A stretch of DNA of 64,000 nucleotides, taken from NCBI GenBank assembly GCA_902464035.1, contig CABQHT010000003.1, positions 1-64,000 of the forward strand, written 5' to 3'. Position 1 is the first letter of the stretch; each line of letters begins with the position of its first letter. The notes below the pieces were generated by a model. It was not told where the DNA came from. It was given only the letters and a program-made list of their open reading frames with translations, and searched no databases. The stretch comes from an uncultured Collinsella sp. (GTDB lineage: Bacteria; Actinomycetota; Coriobacteriia; Coriobacteriales; Coriobacteriaceae). A program made the translations under genes and the position numbers. Shown here in pieces: positions 47,051-56,410 of this stretch.

Positions 47051-48478
47051 CTACACCCCCTTCTTGGGCAGGTTAAACGCGCGGGCCGTCTCGGCGTACA
47101 GCGCGCGGTAGTTGGCGAGCATCTGCTCGTGCAGATAGTAGGTCGCCACGCGACGCTGACCGCGCTCCCCCATCTCCAGACGGCGTGCACGGCTCGCGCA
47201 CATGCGCTCCATGGCGTCGGCCAGGCCCTTGCGGTACATGGGCGGGCTCACAAAACCCGCCACGCCAAAGTCATCGCCCGGGGCGCCTTCGAGCAGCTCG
47301 CGGCAACAGCCCACCTCGGTCGTCACGCAGGGGCGGCGCGCTGCAAGCGACTCCAGCACGCTGAGCGGCTGGCCCTCGGAGATGCTCGTCAGAATGGTAA
47401 AGTCGAGCTTTTCCATGTACTCGACCACGTTGACGCGCCCGGTAAAGATCAGATCGCGCACGCCCAGGGTATCGACCAGCGCGTGGCACTCGGCACCGTA
47501 CTCCTCGTCGTCCACGCCGCCCATGATGTGCAGGCGCACCTTGGGCAGGCGCTCGTGCAGCTCAAAGAAGGCGTAGATCATGGTCTTGACGTCCTTGATG
47601 GGCGCCAGACGCACCACGGCGCCAATGTCCACCCAGCCGTCATCGGACTTAAGGGGAATGTCCTTAAAGCGGTCAAACTGGATGCCATTGGGAATGACCA
47701 GGCACTTGGATGCGTCGCAGCCCATGTCGGTCTGCGTCTTGCGGGCGTTGTGGAACAGGCTCGTCACGCGGAAGGCGCGGCGGTAGATCTCCTCGGACAG
47801 CACGTAGAAAAAGCGAATCCAGCGGTCCTTAAACGAGGGCACCACCCAGTCGGCGCGAATGATCTCTTCCTCGCGCTCGCGCGTGTAGATGCCGTGCTCG
47901 GTCAGCAGCACCGGCGCGTTGTGAACGCTCGAGCCCAGACAGGCAAGCAGACCGCCGTAACCGGTCGAGATCGCGTGGTACACGTCCGCCACCGGCACCT
48001 CACTGCCCAGCAGGTACAGCACGGGCAGTAACATAGAGCGCATGGTGTGGAAGGCATCGGCAAACGGAACGTAGGGGTACTCGGCCAGGCACACGTCGCG
48101 GAAGATGTCCATAAACGCGCGACTCTGTAAAAACGAGAGCGGGTGAACACGGCGACGCTGGAAGATGTCGAATAGCACGTCCCAGTCCGGGTTGGAGAGC
48201 GACACCAGACGGCGCAACGCCTCGCGCTCACGAGCGTTAAAGCTGGCTTCGTGCTGCTCGCCCGAAAGACGAAGGGCGTCGTCCAAAAACACCTCGTGCA
48301 CCTCGACGACGTTCTTGGGCAGCTCGTAAACAAACTTGCCGCGGTCGGCGGCATGCGCGCCGATCACCCACAGCACAAACTCGTGCTCGGGCATGGATTG
48401 GATGTAGCCGTGCATCCAGGTGGACACGCCACCGTGCACATAGGGGTAGCAGCCCTCGAGCACCAAGCAGATTCTCAT
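47051..48478 (-). CDS. pelF: PelF-like glycosyltransferase
   Basis: A 475-residue GT4-type glycosyltransferase that polymerises the Pel chain, using UDP-GalNAc or related sugars in characterised homologues. It starts RICLVLEGCYPYVHGGVSTW, the PelF hallmark. Acceptor and donor motifs include VPVADVYHAISTGYGGLLAC, the VVRLAPIKDVKTMIYAFFEL segment and LDFTILTSISEGQPLSVLES, where the E-x7-E pattern of GT-B retaining enzymes is seen. It overlaps the deacetylase gene by 4 bases and precedes pelG by 3. Confidence 0.93.
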   Translation of the reverse strand: MRICLVLEGCYPYVHGGVSTWMHGYIQSMPEHEFVLWVIGAHAADRGKFVYELPKNVVEVHEVFLDDALRLSGEQHEASFNAREREALRRLVSLSNPDWDVLFDIFQRRRVHPLSFLQSRAFMDIFRDVCLAEYPYVPFADAFHTMRSMLLPVLYLLGSEVPVADVYHAISTGYGGLLACLGSSVHNAPVLLTEHGIYTREREEEIIRADWVVPSFKDRWIRFFYVLSEEIYRRAFRVTSLFHNARKTQTDMGCDASKCLVIPNGIQFDRFKDIPLKSDDGWVDIGAVVRLAPIKDVKTMIYAFFELHERLPKVRLHIMGGVDDEEYGAECHALVDTLGVRDLIFTGRVNVVEYMEKLDFTILTSISEGQPLSVLESLAARRPCVTTEVGCCRELLEGAPGDDFGVAGFVSPPMYRKGLADAMERMCASRARRLEMGERGQRRVATYYLHEQMLANYRALYAETARAFNLPKKGV

Positions 48479-50355
48479 CGGTCGCCACCCTCCCTGCGCT
48501 CAATCGTCACCGTTTTGTCCGTCGCCTTGATCAGGTACAGGTTGCCCGTCAGATGCGTTATCTCGCCACCGGACACCGAGCCCGGCTCGCCGTTATTGGC
48601 ACGGAACATGAACCATGCCTCGTCATGGAAGTTGCCCAGGCTGAGCGTCCAGGCATCGTCGCTCGTATCCACGTTCACCGTCACGGACGAATAACGCTGT
48701 ATGGCACCCGAGCACTCTGATCCCGTCTGGTGGCGCAGGTCGGGCGCCGACGTGGTAAGCCAGTCCAGGTAGTCGGTCAGGCCTCCTTTGTAAACCTCCC
48801 ATCCCTCCTTGGCGCCGCGGTCGGGATCCAGCAGGTCATCCGGGTGCATAAAGTGCGTGCTCACGTAGTGCATATTGAGCTCGGACACCGCAGCCAAACG
48901 CATGTAGGTATCGTCGACCATGCCGCCCGAGACAATGCGCGGCTGCTCCACGATGCCATCGCTTGCCACGCCAAACTCCTGCACGTAGGGCAGATCGGTT
49001 CCGTCCTCAAAATACGTACTGGCAATGGTCTTAATGCGCGACACGTCCTCGCCAATGATCTTGCGGGCGCGGGCCGAAAGGATATTCGACGGCGGCACAT
49101 AAACCGAGCCGTGCGCATTGGGCAGGACGTCGTCTTGGAAGGCGATGAGCTCGTTGAGCGCCGCGACGAGCGTGTCCTTGTTCTTCCACGTTTTGTAGCC
49201 ATACAGCGTGCCGTAGTCGGTATCCGAAAGCGCGAGCGGCTGATGGTTGTAACCGTGAAAGCCCAGCTCGCCGCCCATCTGCAGCAGCATGCCGCCAAAG
49301 TAGCGGAACTGCGTGGTGTCCGCCTGACGCACCGGCTCGACCTGGTTGACCACGTCTTCGTAGTTCTCGATCATCACGCCCGTGTAGCGAATGTCGTACT
49401 TCTGCGCGAGCTTTTGCAGATCGGGCCACCACACCTTGGTATAGAAATCGGCAATGGAAAGGCCATAGTCGCGCTTGATGTAGGTGCCGTCGCCCGAGGG
49501 CACGGGGCTCGGAAAGTCGTCCAAGTAGAACACGGCGCTGTTGATGACCGGGTAGGCTGTGGCATCACCCAACAGGCTGATCGCCGCAGCGTAAAAGCCA
49601 CGCATGACCTTGCTGTAAATGCCAATGTTGCACACCACGGTATGTCCGCTGCCACAATCGCTCGACCAAACAAGGGGCGCGCCCGTATCGCCGGTTTTGG
49701 CCCACACATGCGCCGTCTCGCGCAGTGAAACCAGCAGCGACGATTTAAAGGGATCCGAGAGCTCGTAGCGTTGGCCACCGCCCAGCATAAAGTCTTTACT
49801 CGGGACGATGCTTTCGGCAGTGGTGTACTCATAACCCACGGTATCGATACCCAACTTGGGCGCAATCGCCTGCAAGTAACCGGAGTTCTCCGGGGTCATG
49901 GCGAGCATCAGCGAACCGCCGGCGCTCACCCAGCTCATAAGGTCGGTGAGGTGCGTGCCCAGCGCGTCGAGTGAGGGCATCAGTACGATCACGCGGTCAA
50001 ACGACGTAAGCGAGGGAATCGCATCCGCGCTATCGGTGGCGATATCCACGTCACGATGTGCGATCTTCATATCGAGCAGAATCTGGTCGAACTGCTCCTT
50101 GACGTCCTCGACGCCGTCCTGGTCCGAGTCACTAATGACCAGGCACGTAGGCTTTTGGCCAAAGATTGCCGAGCTTGCGGGCTTGGCATCAGTGGCGGCA
50201 AGCATGCCAAGCTTGTGCTGCCCTGCGCTGTATTGCACGCCGGCGCGCTCAATCAACAGGACAGCGGCCATGGCGATAAAGACCGTCCACACCACGAGCA
50301 GCCCCATCCAGCGAAAATGGCCCGCACGGTCGCGGACATGTTGCACCACGCTCAT
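48475..50355 (-). CDS. pelA: PelA-type deacetylase (DUF2194)
   Basis: A 626-residue membrane-anchored enzyme. One N-terminal helix (GLLVVWTVFIAMAAVLLIER) is followed by a receiver-like extracytoplasmic domain and then a polysaccharide-deacetylase fold. Metal-binding residues fit SAVFYLDDFPSPVP and GGELGFHGYNHQPL. Gram-positive Pel clusters encode this as the stand-alone deacetylase part of PelA. Deacetylation would make the polymer cationic. The ATG at 50355 overlaps the pelE TGA by 4 bases; the longer open frame upstream lies inside pelE. Confidence 0.85.
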   Translation of the reverse strand: MSVVQHVRDRAGHFRWMGLLVVWTVFIAMAAVLLIERAGVQYSAGQHKLGMLAATDAKPASSAIFGQKPTCLVISDSDQDGVEDVKEQFDQILLDMKIAHRDVDIATDSADAIPSLTSFDRVIVLMPSLDALGTHLTDLMSWVSAGGSLMLAMTPENSGYLQAIAPKLGIDTVGYEYTTAESIVPSKDFMLGGGQRYELSDPFKSSLLVSLRETAHVWAKTGDTGAPLVWSSDCGSGHTVVCNIGIYSKVMRGFYAAAISLLGDATAYPVINSAVFYLDDFPSPVPSGDGTYIKRDYGLSIADFYTKVWWPDLQKLAQKYDIRYTGVMIENYEDVVNQVEPVRQADTTQFRYFGGMLLQMGGELGFHGYNHQPLALSDTDYGTLYGYKTWKNKDTLVAALNELIAFQDDVLPNAHGSVYVPPSNILSARARKIIGEDVSRIKTIASTYFEDGTDLPYVQEFGVASDGIVEQPRIVSGGMVDDTYMRLAAVSELNMHYVSTHFMHPDDLLDPDRGAKEGWEVYKGGLTDYLDWLTTSAPDLRHQTGSECSGAIQRYSSVTVNVDTSDDAWTLSLGNFHDEAWFMFRANNGEPGSVSGGEITHLTGNLYLIKATDKTVTIERREGGDR

Positions 50356-51257
50356 CGTGCCTCCTCCCCATCGCGCCAAAATGCCAGCTTCTCGCGGTTG
50401 TCGGCATTCAAATACACATGCTGCTTGTCGATCGCGTCGATCACCTGTTGCACGCCCTCGCCATCGTGGCGCGTCACGGCAAGACGCAGGCAAAGCATCC
50501 ACGCCTCCTGTTCGTCCGGCGCATCTGCCACAAGCTGCGTGGTCACGGCCTCGGCCTCGTCCAGCTCGCCAGCATCGGCCAACGCCGTGGCGTAGCGAAT
50601 GCGCAGCGCCGTCCCGTCCTCGCGCTCGCAACGACGCGCGAGCAGGCGGGCATACTGCTGGCGCTGAATCTGCGCCACGCGCCCCTCGGCCAGACCAGAG
50701 GCCAAATAGTCACCAAGGTAGTCACAGTACTCATCCAGATTTTGCGCGCTGGGATCGGCCTTAAACGCACGCTCCAGCTGCTGCAGCTTGAGGTCGGACT
50801 CCTTGGAGATCTGCGCCACGGCCGTCGCGGCATAGTGCGCGACCTCGACGTCATCGTTGAGCTTAGCGGCCTGGAGCTGCGCCAGATAGGCGCCCGGGTC
50901 CTCGGTGAGCATAGAGAGCATAAGGCGCCGGCGGTCGCCCGCGTCATTGACGATGAGCGCCTCCTCGAGCGGCACCACGCCGGCATCGGCCTCGCGGCGC
51001 TGAACCTGCACGCCGCGACGTATATCGTCCTGTAAGCGAAGCGATTCCAACGCGCTGGCACGAGACGCGTCGCCACATGCCTGGTCGCGTGCGCAGAGCA
51101 GTACCACCAGCAACGGGCCCCACAACGGCACGAGCACCATCACGGGCAGCATGTGTCCGCGGACCGGTAGCAGGCCCACCTTCATAAGCGTCCAGAGCAC
51201 CAGGCACACCAGCGTGTGGATTATCAATAAGAACACGGCGGCAACAAGCGAGATCAA
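50352..51257 (-). CDS. pelE: PelE-like membrane/TPR protein
   Basis: A 301-residue protein with two N-terminal helices (SLVAAVFLLIIHTLVCLVLW, GHMLPVMVLVPLWGPLLVVL) and a soluble part with HEAT- and TPR-like helical pairs, for example YAATAVAQISKESDLKLQQL. This layout fits PelE, which bridges PelD and the synthase. Sequence identity to known PelE is hard to judge by eye; the position between pelD and pelA supports it. It overlaps both neighbours by 4 bases. Confidence 0.75.
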   Translation of the reverse strand: MISLVAAVFLLIIHTLVCLVLWTLMKVGLLPVRGHMLPVMVLVPLWGPLLVVLLCARDQACGDASRASALESLRLQDDIRRGVQVQRREADAGVVPLEEALIVNDAGDRRRLMLSMLTEDPGAYLAQLQAAKLNDDVEVAHYAATAVAQISKESDLKLQQLERAFKADPSAQNLDEYCDYLGDYLASGLAEGRVAQIQRQQYARLLARRCEREDGTALRIRYATALADAGELDEAEAVTTQLVADAPDEQEAWMLCLRLAVTRHDGEGVQQVIDAIDKQHVYLNADNREKLAFWRDGEEAR

Positions 51258-53392
51258 GCAGCATCCCCCTCGCCATCGGAGCCGGCGGGATCAATCTGCC
51301 GCAGCAGTGCCACAGCGCCCTCGCCGTCGACATGCTCGACGGCAATCTGCTTAGAGGCCATGCGCTTGCAAATGACGGGCAGGTCGGCCTCGGTGGCCTG
51401 ACGCATGAGCAGATACAGCGTGTCGCCGACCAGGCCCGCGGCATCGCTCTCGCGGATCGCCGACCCAATCGCCCCAACCAGCTCGCCGACGGGCTCCATG
51501 CCCGGAACCACGCGCAAGAGCAAATAGCTCCCCATCTTGCTGTCTGCAAGCGCCTGCTCGGTGGCAAGCTCGCGACCGAAGGCATCCTGCTTAAGCACAC
51601 GCGTGCCCGCAATGCAGCGCTTGTCCTGCGCCACGGCCTCGTAATCGAAGGCGCGGCCCAGCGCGCTTTCAACCAGACCGCACAAAATGCGGAACAGGTT
51701 TTGGTAATAGAGGGTCATTTGGCTCTCGGCCACGCGTCGCACAAAGATAAAGATCGCCGGTGCCCCGTCGCGCTCCATCACGTAGGCAAACATGGGCAGC
51801 CCCGGCACCAGCTTGCGGTTCACCCACAGGCCCGAGTGGTCCACGCCCTCCATCATGGCCTTAAGATCGTCGAGCGCCAACGAGCGCAGCGCATCGGAAG
51901 AAATTGCCGGGCTCGCGGCGACCAGGCGCGTAAACGCCCCACCCGAAACGTGGTAGATCGTCACCGAGTCGTTTTCCAAAATCTCGCCGAGCAACTCGCA
52001 GCACTTACGGTAGATATCGCGCGGGTTGAGCACGTCGAGCTCCTGCGTCACGGCAAAGATCTTGCCAAAGCTGTCGTGGCGACCCACAATCTGCCGCTTG
52101 TAGGCCTGTTTATCCTCAATCGCGTCGTGGTAGAGCCGGCCCAAAAAGTCATTGCGGTTGCGAACGAGCTCGTTCTCGGCGCGCTCGGCCTTGAGCGCCT
52201 CGCGGTTGCGCAGCTGCACATAGCCGCATACGGCGCCCACCACAAAGTAGGCGATGAACGGCAGCCAGTTAGAGGGCTCGTAGAACAGTCCCTGGAAGGT
52301 ATAGCCATACTGGGTAAAGTAGCTCGCAGCCAGGCCAATCGAGGCCAGCAGCGCCGCGACCAGGCCAAAATCGAGCCCGTAGAGTGTGCCGATCAGTACC
52401 ACATACAGCAGGCGGTAGTCGAGCACGTTAAGCTGTGCCGACTGGGAAAACACCCGCTCCAGGCACTCAAAGAGCACCCAAGCAAGCGCGGTCTCTGCGC
52501 ATGTGACAGGCAGCGTGTGCTCGCGCATACGGTCGATGGCATGGCGCAGCGGGTGGCGCCTGCCCGCGCGGGACTGCTCCCAGTGGGCATGTATGGTCGA
52601 AAGATCGGTGAGCACGTCGTAGCGCTGGAACCAGCCATAGCGCTTGCGGATGGCATCGCTCGGCGCCACGGAAGCTTCCGCGTCGTCGCCATAGGTTACG
52701 TCCAGCCCCGGGAACAGGCCCTGCAACGCCTCGCCCAAGTCGCCCACCGTATGGGAGAAGCAATCCGCAACGTCGAGCTCCTCGAAGGCGGCGTCCCAGC
52801 TATCGAAAATGCGGTGCACCAGAGCGGCCAGCTCCTCGGCGCACAGAGCCTGCAGCGGAGACGCCGCGCTGCCCTTTAACGCGACCGAGCCGCGCGAGCA
52901 CGTCTGAAACAGCGGCGTCATAAACGGATCTGCCAACGCAGGCGACGCGGTATACAGATACGGAACGCACAGAATCTTTGCTTGGATGCCGTCGCGGGCC
53001 GCATAGTAGCGGCACAGGTCGTTGGCCGCGCGGGCAATGATGCCCTTGCCGGTTTGACCCGCGGCATCGACGTCGCCATCCGCCCCTGCCGGCCCCGTCA
53101 CAAACAGCAGCTGGATCTGGCGGTCCATGCAGGCACGAAAGACCGAGCGCAGCAGCTCGATGTCGCCAAAGGTCTCGGTATGCGGCGTGAGGTAGGTAGA
53201 GAGATAGACCACGCGATCGAACTCGTAGGCCTGGTCCAGGTGTTGCAGCAGCTCATTCCAGGACGAGGGAGCCGGCGACCCATCGCGTTGGGCGTCGCTC
53301 GCAGCCACAACCTGAACATGGTCCCCCGGGAACGCCTTGGCGCAAAAATCGTCATCGACATACGAAGTATTGCCAACAACCAGCACTTCCAC
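51254..53392 (-). CDS. pelD: PelD-like c-di-GMP receptor with N-terminal Rossmann domain
   Basis: A 712-residue protein. Residues 1-190 look like an NAD-dependent epimerase (MEVLVVGNTSYVDDDFCAKA, DRVVYLSTYLTPHTETFGDI, AANDLCRYYAARDGIQAKIL). About four membrane helices follow (290-400), then a GAF domain (about 440-590) and a degenerate GGDEF domain. Its active site is GDTL, not GGDEF, but R647-E-S-D650 sits exactly five residues before it, the RxxD inhibitory site that binds c-di-GMP. PelD binds c-di-GMP to activate Pel synthesis. The GTG start follows GGGGAG. It is the first gene of the operon. Confidence 0.85.
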   Translation of the reverse strand: MEVLVVGNTSYVDDDFCAKAFPGDHVQVVAASDAQRDGSPAPSSWNELLQHLDQAYEFDRVVYLSTYLTPHTETFGDIELLRSVFRACMDRQIQLLFVTGPAGADGDVDAAGQTGKGIIARAANDLCRYYAARDGIQAKILCVPYLYTASPALADPFMTPLFQTCSRGSVALKGSAASPLQALCAEELAALVHRIFDSWDAAFEELDVADCFSHTVGDLGEALQGLFPGLDVTYGDDAEASVAPSDAIRKRYGWFQRYDVLTDLSTIHAHWEQSRAGRRHPLRHAIDRMREHTLPVTCAETALAWVLFECLERVFSQSAQLNVLDYRLLYVVLIGTLYGLDFGLVAALLASIGLAASYFTQYGYTFQGLFYEPSNWLPFIAYFVVGAVCGYVQLRNREALKAERAENELVRNRNDFLGRLYHDAIEDKQAYKRQIVGRHDSFGKIFAVTQELDVLNPRDIYRKCCELLGEILENDSVTIYHVSGGAFTRLVAASPAISSDALRSLALDDLKAMMEGVDHSGLWVNRKLVPGLPMFAYVMERDGAPAIFIFVRRVAESQMTLYYQNLFRILCGLVESALGRAFDYEAVAQDKRCIAGTRVLKQDAFGRELATEQALADSKMGSYLLLRVVPGMEPVGELVGAIGSAIRESDAAGLVGDTLYLLMRQATEADLPVICKRMASKQIAVEHVDGEGAVALLRQIDPAGSDGEGDAA

Positions 53393-53437
53393 CGTGCGCT
53401 CCCCTCCCTTTAGATCTCAATCATGTTAAACATGCGT

Positions 53438-53465
53438 ATTGTACGCTGCTCGCGCATATGTCCAA
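53438..53465 (-). promoter_or_regulatory. Promoter of the pel operon
   Basis: On the minus strand TTGGAC (53460-53465), a 16-base spacer and TACAAT (53438-53443) form a good sigma-70 promoter. The predicted leader to the pelD GTG is about 40 bases, too short for a c-di-GMP riboswitch, so control probably acts on the PelD protein. Confidence 0.65.
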
Positions 53466-53536
53466 AATCTTTAAGGGTGATTTAAGAACATCTTTAGACC
53501 GTGCGAGCGCGCCAAAATAGGATAAAAGGCATCAAA

Positions 53537-53797
53537 TCCGGAAGTATGCGGCAAAATCGGAACAGGTCGACCATGCCGAGTAGCGACAACGCGTCTACCT
53601 GCGATTTCTTTGCGCAAAAATGGTGGTGTGCTCGGGGGTTCCATAATTTGCCGCATACTTCTAACGGTCGATTTCGGAAGTGCGGGGAAAATCGAAAAAC
53701 GCCGACCAGACCCCTGTTTTGTGCTTCCGCGACCTGCGGTTTTGTTGCAAAAAATCGAGTTGTGCTCGGAGGTTTTCGATTTTTCCCGCACTTCCGG
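53537..53797 (+). repeat. Composite stem-loop repeat R1, copy A
   Basis: Two related stem-loop units in tandem. Unit 1 has GAAGTATGCGGCAAA (53541-53555) paired with its exact inverse (53647-53661). Unit 2 has CGGAAGTGCGGGGAAAATCG (from 53675) paired with a nearly exact inverse (to 53796). The interiors share CCTGCG-TTT, a run of A and GTGCTCGG-GGTT, so the units seem to be diverged duplicates. Copies lie at 56411 and 58144. No protein frame is convincing. Confidence 0.85.
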
Positions 53798-53831
53798 AAT
53801 TACAGCCTGGATCGAGAGCTCTAGCGACAAT

Positions 53832-53907
53832 GAGGGCATCCGCGACAACATCCAGTTGTCACGGACGTACCGAAATGTCCATCTAAATAAAACTAGGGGA
53901 TGCCCTC
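53832..53907. other. Branched inverted-repeat structure
   Basis: GAGGGCATCC (53832-53841) pairs with GGATGCCCTC (53898-53907). Inside lie two hairpins, GACAAC-ATCCA-GTTGTC (53844-53860) and GGAC/GTCC (53863-53880), giving a three-way junction. It may be a small RNA or a miniature transposon end. The rest of 53466-54399 shows no recognisable gene apart from the repeats listed separately. Confidence 0.45.
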
Positions 53908-54074
53908 CGTTGGGAAGGAACCCCCTCGCAAAACTATAGCCATCAGTAGGCTTCGTTTTTTATTTATGCAAGCATACCTCAACCGTCGCACGTCTTACAA
54001 CGAGAGCGGCAACATGCCGTGCATAGTCGATGAGCGAAATGTCAGCGAGCCGAGTTCAAGTCGGACAAGCACGT

Positions 54075-54165
54075 GTCAGTAAAGTTACATGCGAGCAGAA
54101 AACCGTCGGATATTTTGCCCTTTCCTAATTGAGATGTAACTTTTGACTGGCCAAAACTTACATCC
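54075..54165 (+). repeat. Dispersed repeat R2, copy 1
   Basis: A 91-base sequence beginning TCAGTAAAGTTACATGCGAG and ending CTTACATCC is repeated at 58501-58591. AAAGTTACAT and ATGTAACTTT inside it are inverted copies, so a hairpin can form. It has no coding frame. It lies downstream of the rloB relic. Confidence 0.75.
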
Positions 54166-54399
54166 GGATCTTCAAGGCTTGCCAGGCATGTTAACCACAA
54201 AATACAGAAAGGCGACCATCCAAAAGAACAGCCGCCTCTCCACAGAACGTAGGCCCGTAGGTTGACTACGTCAATACCGCTAATTAATGCTAGTATCCCA
54301 TTCAGGTCCCATAGGGTCAATCCAATTCAAGAAAACGAACAGACCGGCATGCAGCATCTTCCATGAACCCCACGCCCCAGCAAGCCTGATTGAACTCGA

Positions 54400-55067
54400 C
54401 TATCCAACCAGATACGGCACTATCACGTCGAATATCTCGCCCACCTTGGTTGCAGGGTTTTGCGCAGACGGCTTGATGTTGCATAGTCCCCTATGGTGCG
54501 CGATGAGGCGCCCCGCACGTCGCAGCGCTTCGGCACGCTCGCCATCCACTGCTCCGAACAGCCCGTCCAGGTTCTTTCGATACTCGATATTCAGGTCCCT
54601 GGACATCGCCTGAGCGAGGGCACGCTGGCACTCCGCGGCCGTCATGGGAGCAGTCGTATAGCGAAGGTGCAAAAGGAGCCACAATTCAAAGCAGGGGTTC
54701 GACCACAGCGCATGAAACGTCCTTGACCCATCGGAGAGCTCTGCACATTTACGCTCCATCGCATCAAAATCGCATGCAGGGAAGTCGTCCTTATCGAAGA
54801 CGAGCCACACGTGATCAAATGTCTCAGGCGCATAGCGACAATGTTCAACGGCGAAGTCGAGCAGGTCAAGCGTATGTTGCCAGTTCCCTTAACGACAACG
54901 GCGACCTTTCGTTCGTTTGCCGTGCCCAAAGCGGCACGCACGCCCTCAAAGTAGCGAGGCTCAGTCTCTTTACCCTTGGTCACCACGAGGTGGCGTGTCA
55001 TCTGGACCATGCGCGGGCGCCCCTCGCGCTTGCCGCTGCGCCAGCCCCTCGACTTTTTTGCCGCCAT
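54400..55067 (-). pseudogene. rloB (AbiLii-like), frameshifted
   Basis: RloB-type protein broken by a frameshift. Frame 1 starts at ATG 55067 and gives MTRHLVVTKGKETEPRYFEG through VVVKGTGN, the family N-terminus. At about 54871 the frame must shift by one base to continue TLDLLDFAVEHCRYAPETFD, HVWLVFDKDDFPACDFDAM and SNPCFELWLLLHLRYTT, which are the conserved RloB core and acidic motifs (FDKDD, NPCFELWLL). With the shift the protein is about 220 residues. No homopolymer explains the shift, so a real mutation is likelier than a read error. It starts 1 base after the rloA stop. Confidence 0.8.
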
Positions 55068-55068
55068 G

Positions 55069-56286
55069 CTAATCCCACTCCTCGATGCGGGTTAGATACG
55101 GGTCGGCCCCGTAGCGGCCGGACAGGTACTGTTTGTCGAAGGCCGCGTTCTTGCTCACCAGGTTGCCGTTCGCCTCGTGGATGTCGGCAAGCGACCATAG
55201 CTGGCTGGCTTCCCCTTCACCGCGCGCGGTAAACCATATCTCGTCGCGGCGAAACACGTCGTTTCGCATGGTTGATACGTCCTGGGACGAGAATATGAGC
55301 TGCGCGCCGCTCTTGTTGACTTCGGGGTCCTTAAACAGCAGAATCACGTAGCGCAGGAGCTTCGGATGCAGTTTGGCGTCGAGCTCGTCGACAATAACGG
55401 TGCCACCACACTCGAGCGCTGCCATCAGATACGCAGCCAACCCAATGAGCTTCTGGGTGCCGGCAGACTCCTCTGACAGACGCAGCTCATAGGGTTTTCC
55501 GCCCACCTCGTGCCTGACAAAGACGCGCTGACCGCGCCACTCCGGTGCCCTCTCCACCCTAAAGCCATCGATACGAACGTCAACAGCAAGCAGGAAACGC
55601 GTGACCTCGGGAGAGTCGCCCTCGTCAAGCAATTGCTCGAGCATCCGCTCCAGGTAGGAACTGTTGTAGTTGAGGAACACAGCGTCGAGAAACCAGCTGG
55701 CAGCCTCTTGGACCGCCGGCGTATCGAAGTTGATGCAAAGGAATGACAGGTACGGCAGGCTCGGGTTGAACTTAGCGGCGGTCACGAGCTTGCGCAACGT
55801 AGGGCCAAGCTCGACTTCTGTGCCCTCGCGCTCGAACAGCATCGCCGTGCGTGACGCGCCCAATTTACGTCGCCACAACCCTTCGGACACGATCTCGTCG
55901 GCGTGAACGGAAAGGGCATAGCGGTATTCATGCTCACCTGCGCGGTAGTAGAGCTCGAACTCCGTGGGCTCAGTGGCCGAGACGTCATCGAACTCGAAAG
56001 CCGAACAGCGAGCCATCGACGGACGCTCGCCTTCAGGAGCGCCAGCACGGGCGGACAGCAGCCTAACCGGTCTGGCAACCGCCGAACGCACGTAGTCGAG
56101 CGCCTCGAGTAGGTTGGATTTGCCACCAGCGTTAGGCCCGTACACCGCAGCCACCGGCAGGAAGCTCTGACCGTCAGGCCACTCGACAAGGGAACGCTCA
56201 AACTCCCGCATCGGCGTAGCCTGCATGGATAGTTCCACCTCATCGCGATAAGATCTGTAATTCCTGAAAGTGAACTGGCAAAGCAT
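55069..56286 (-). CDS. AAA15-family ATPase, RloA/AbiLi-like
   Basis: A 405-residue ABC-type ATPase of the RloA/AAA15 group. The P-loop is AVYGPNAGGKSNLLEALDYV (about residue 50), the Q/signature region is RLSEESAGTQKLIGLAAYLM, and Walker B is GGTVIVDELDAKLHPKLLRY. RloA is found with RloB, and the pair corresponds to the AbiL abortive-infection system of lactococci. The ATG at 56286 (MLCQFTFRNYRSYRDE) fits the family start; longer forms include codons with no family match. The partner gene is frameshifted, so the system may be inactive. Confidence 0.85.
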   Translation of the reverse strand: MLCQFTFRNYRSYRDEVELSMQATPMREFERSLVEWPDGQSFLPVAAVYGPNAGGKSNLLEALDYVRSAVARPVRLLSARAGAPEGERPSMARCSAFEFDDVSATEPTEFELYYRAGEHEYRYALSVHADEIVSEGLWRRKLGASRTAMLFEREGTEVELGPTLRKLVTAAKFNPSLPYLSFLCINFDTPAVQEAASWFLDAVFLNYNSSYLERMLEQLLDEGDSPEVTRFLLAVDVRIDGFRVERAPEWRGQRVFVRHEVGGKPYELRLSEESAGTQKLIGLAAYLMAALECGGTVIVDELDAKLHPKLLRYVILLFKDPEVNKSGAQLIFSSQDVSTMRNDVFRRDEIWFTARGEGEASQLWSLADIHEANGNLVSKNAAFDKQYLSGRYGADPYLTRIEEWD

Positions 56287-56410
56287 CGTCCTCAACATTC
56301 CTATCAGTGTTTTGAAAACATATTTCAGAGTTTTTCTTTGATTATAGACTCTAAATATAGTCAATCAAGAGCTTAAAGCCTCAGATGATATAAGGCGCTA
56401 GGCACTGAAT

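Noticed and set aside
53393..53437. c-di-GMP riboswitch before pelD.
   Set aside because: The leader from the predicted start is only about 40 bases and lacks the GEMM fold.
54042..54320. Minus-strand frame of 92 codons between the R1 repeat and rloB.
   Set aside because: It covers repeat R2, lacks a ribosome site and matches no family.
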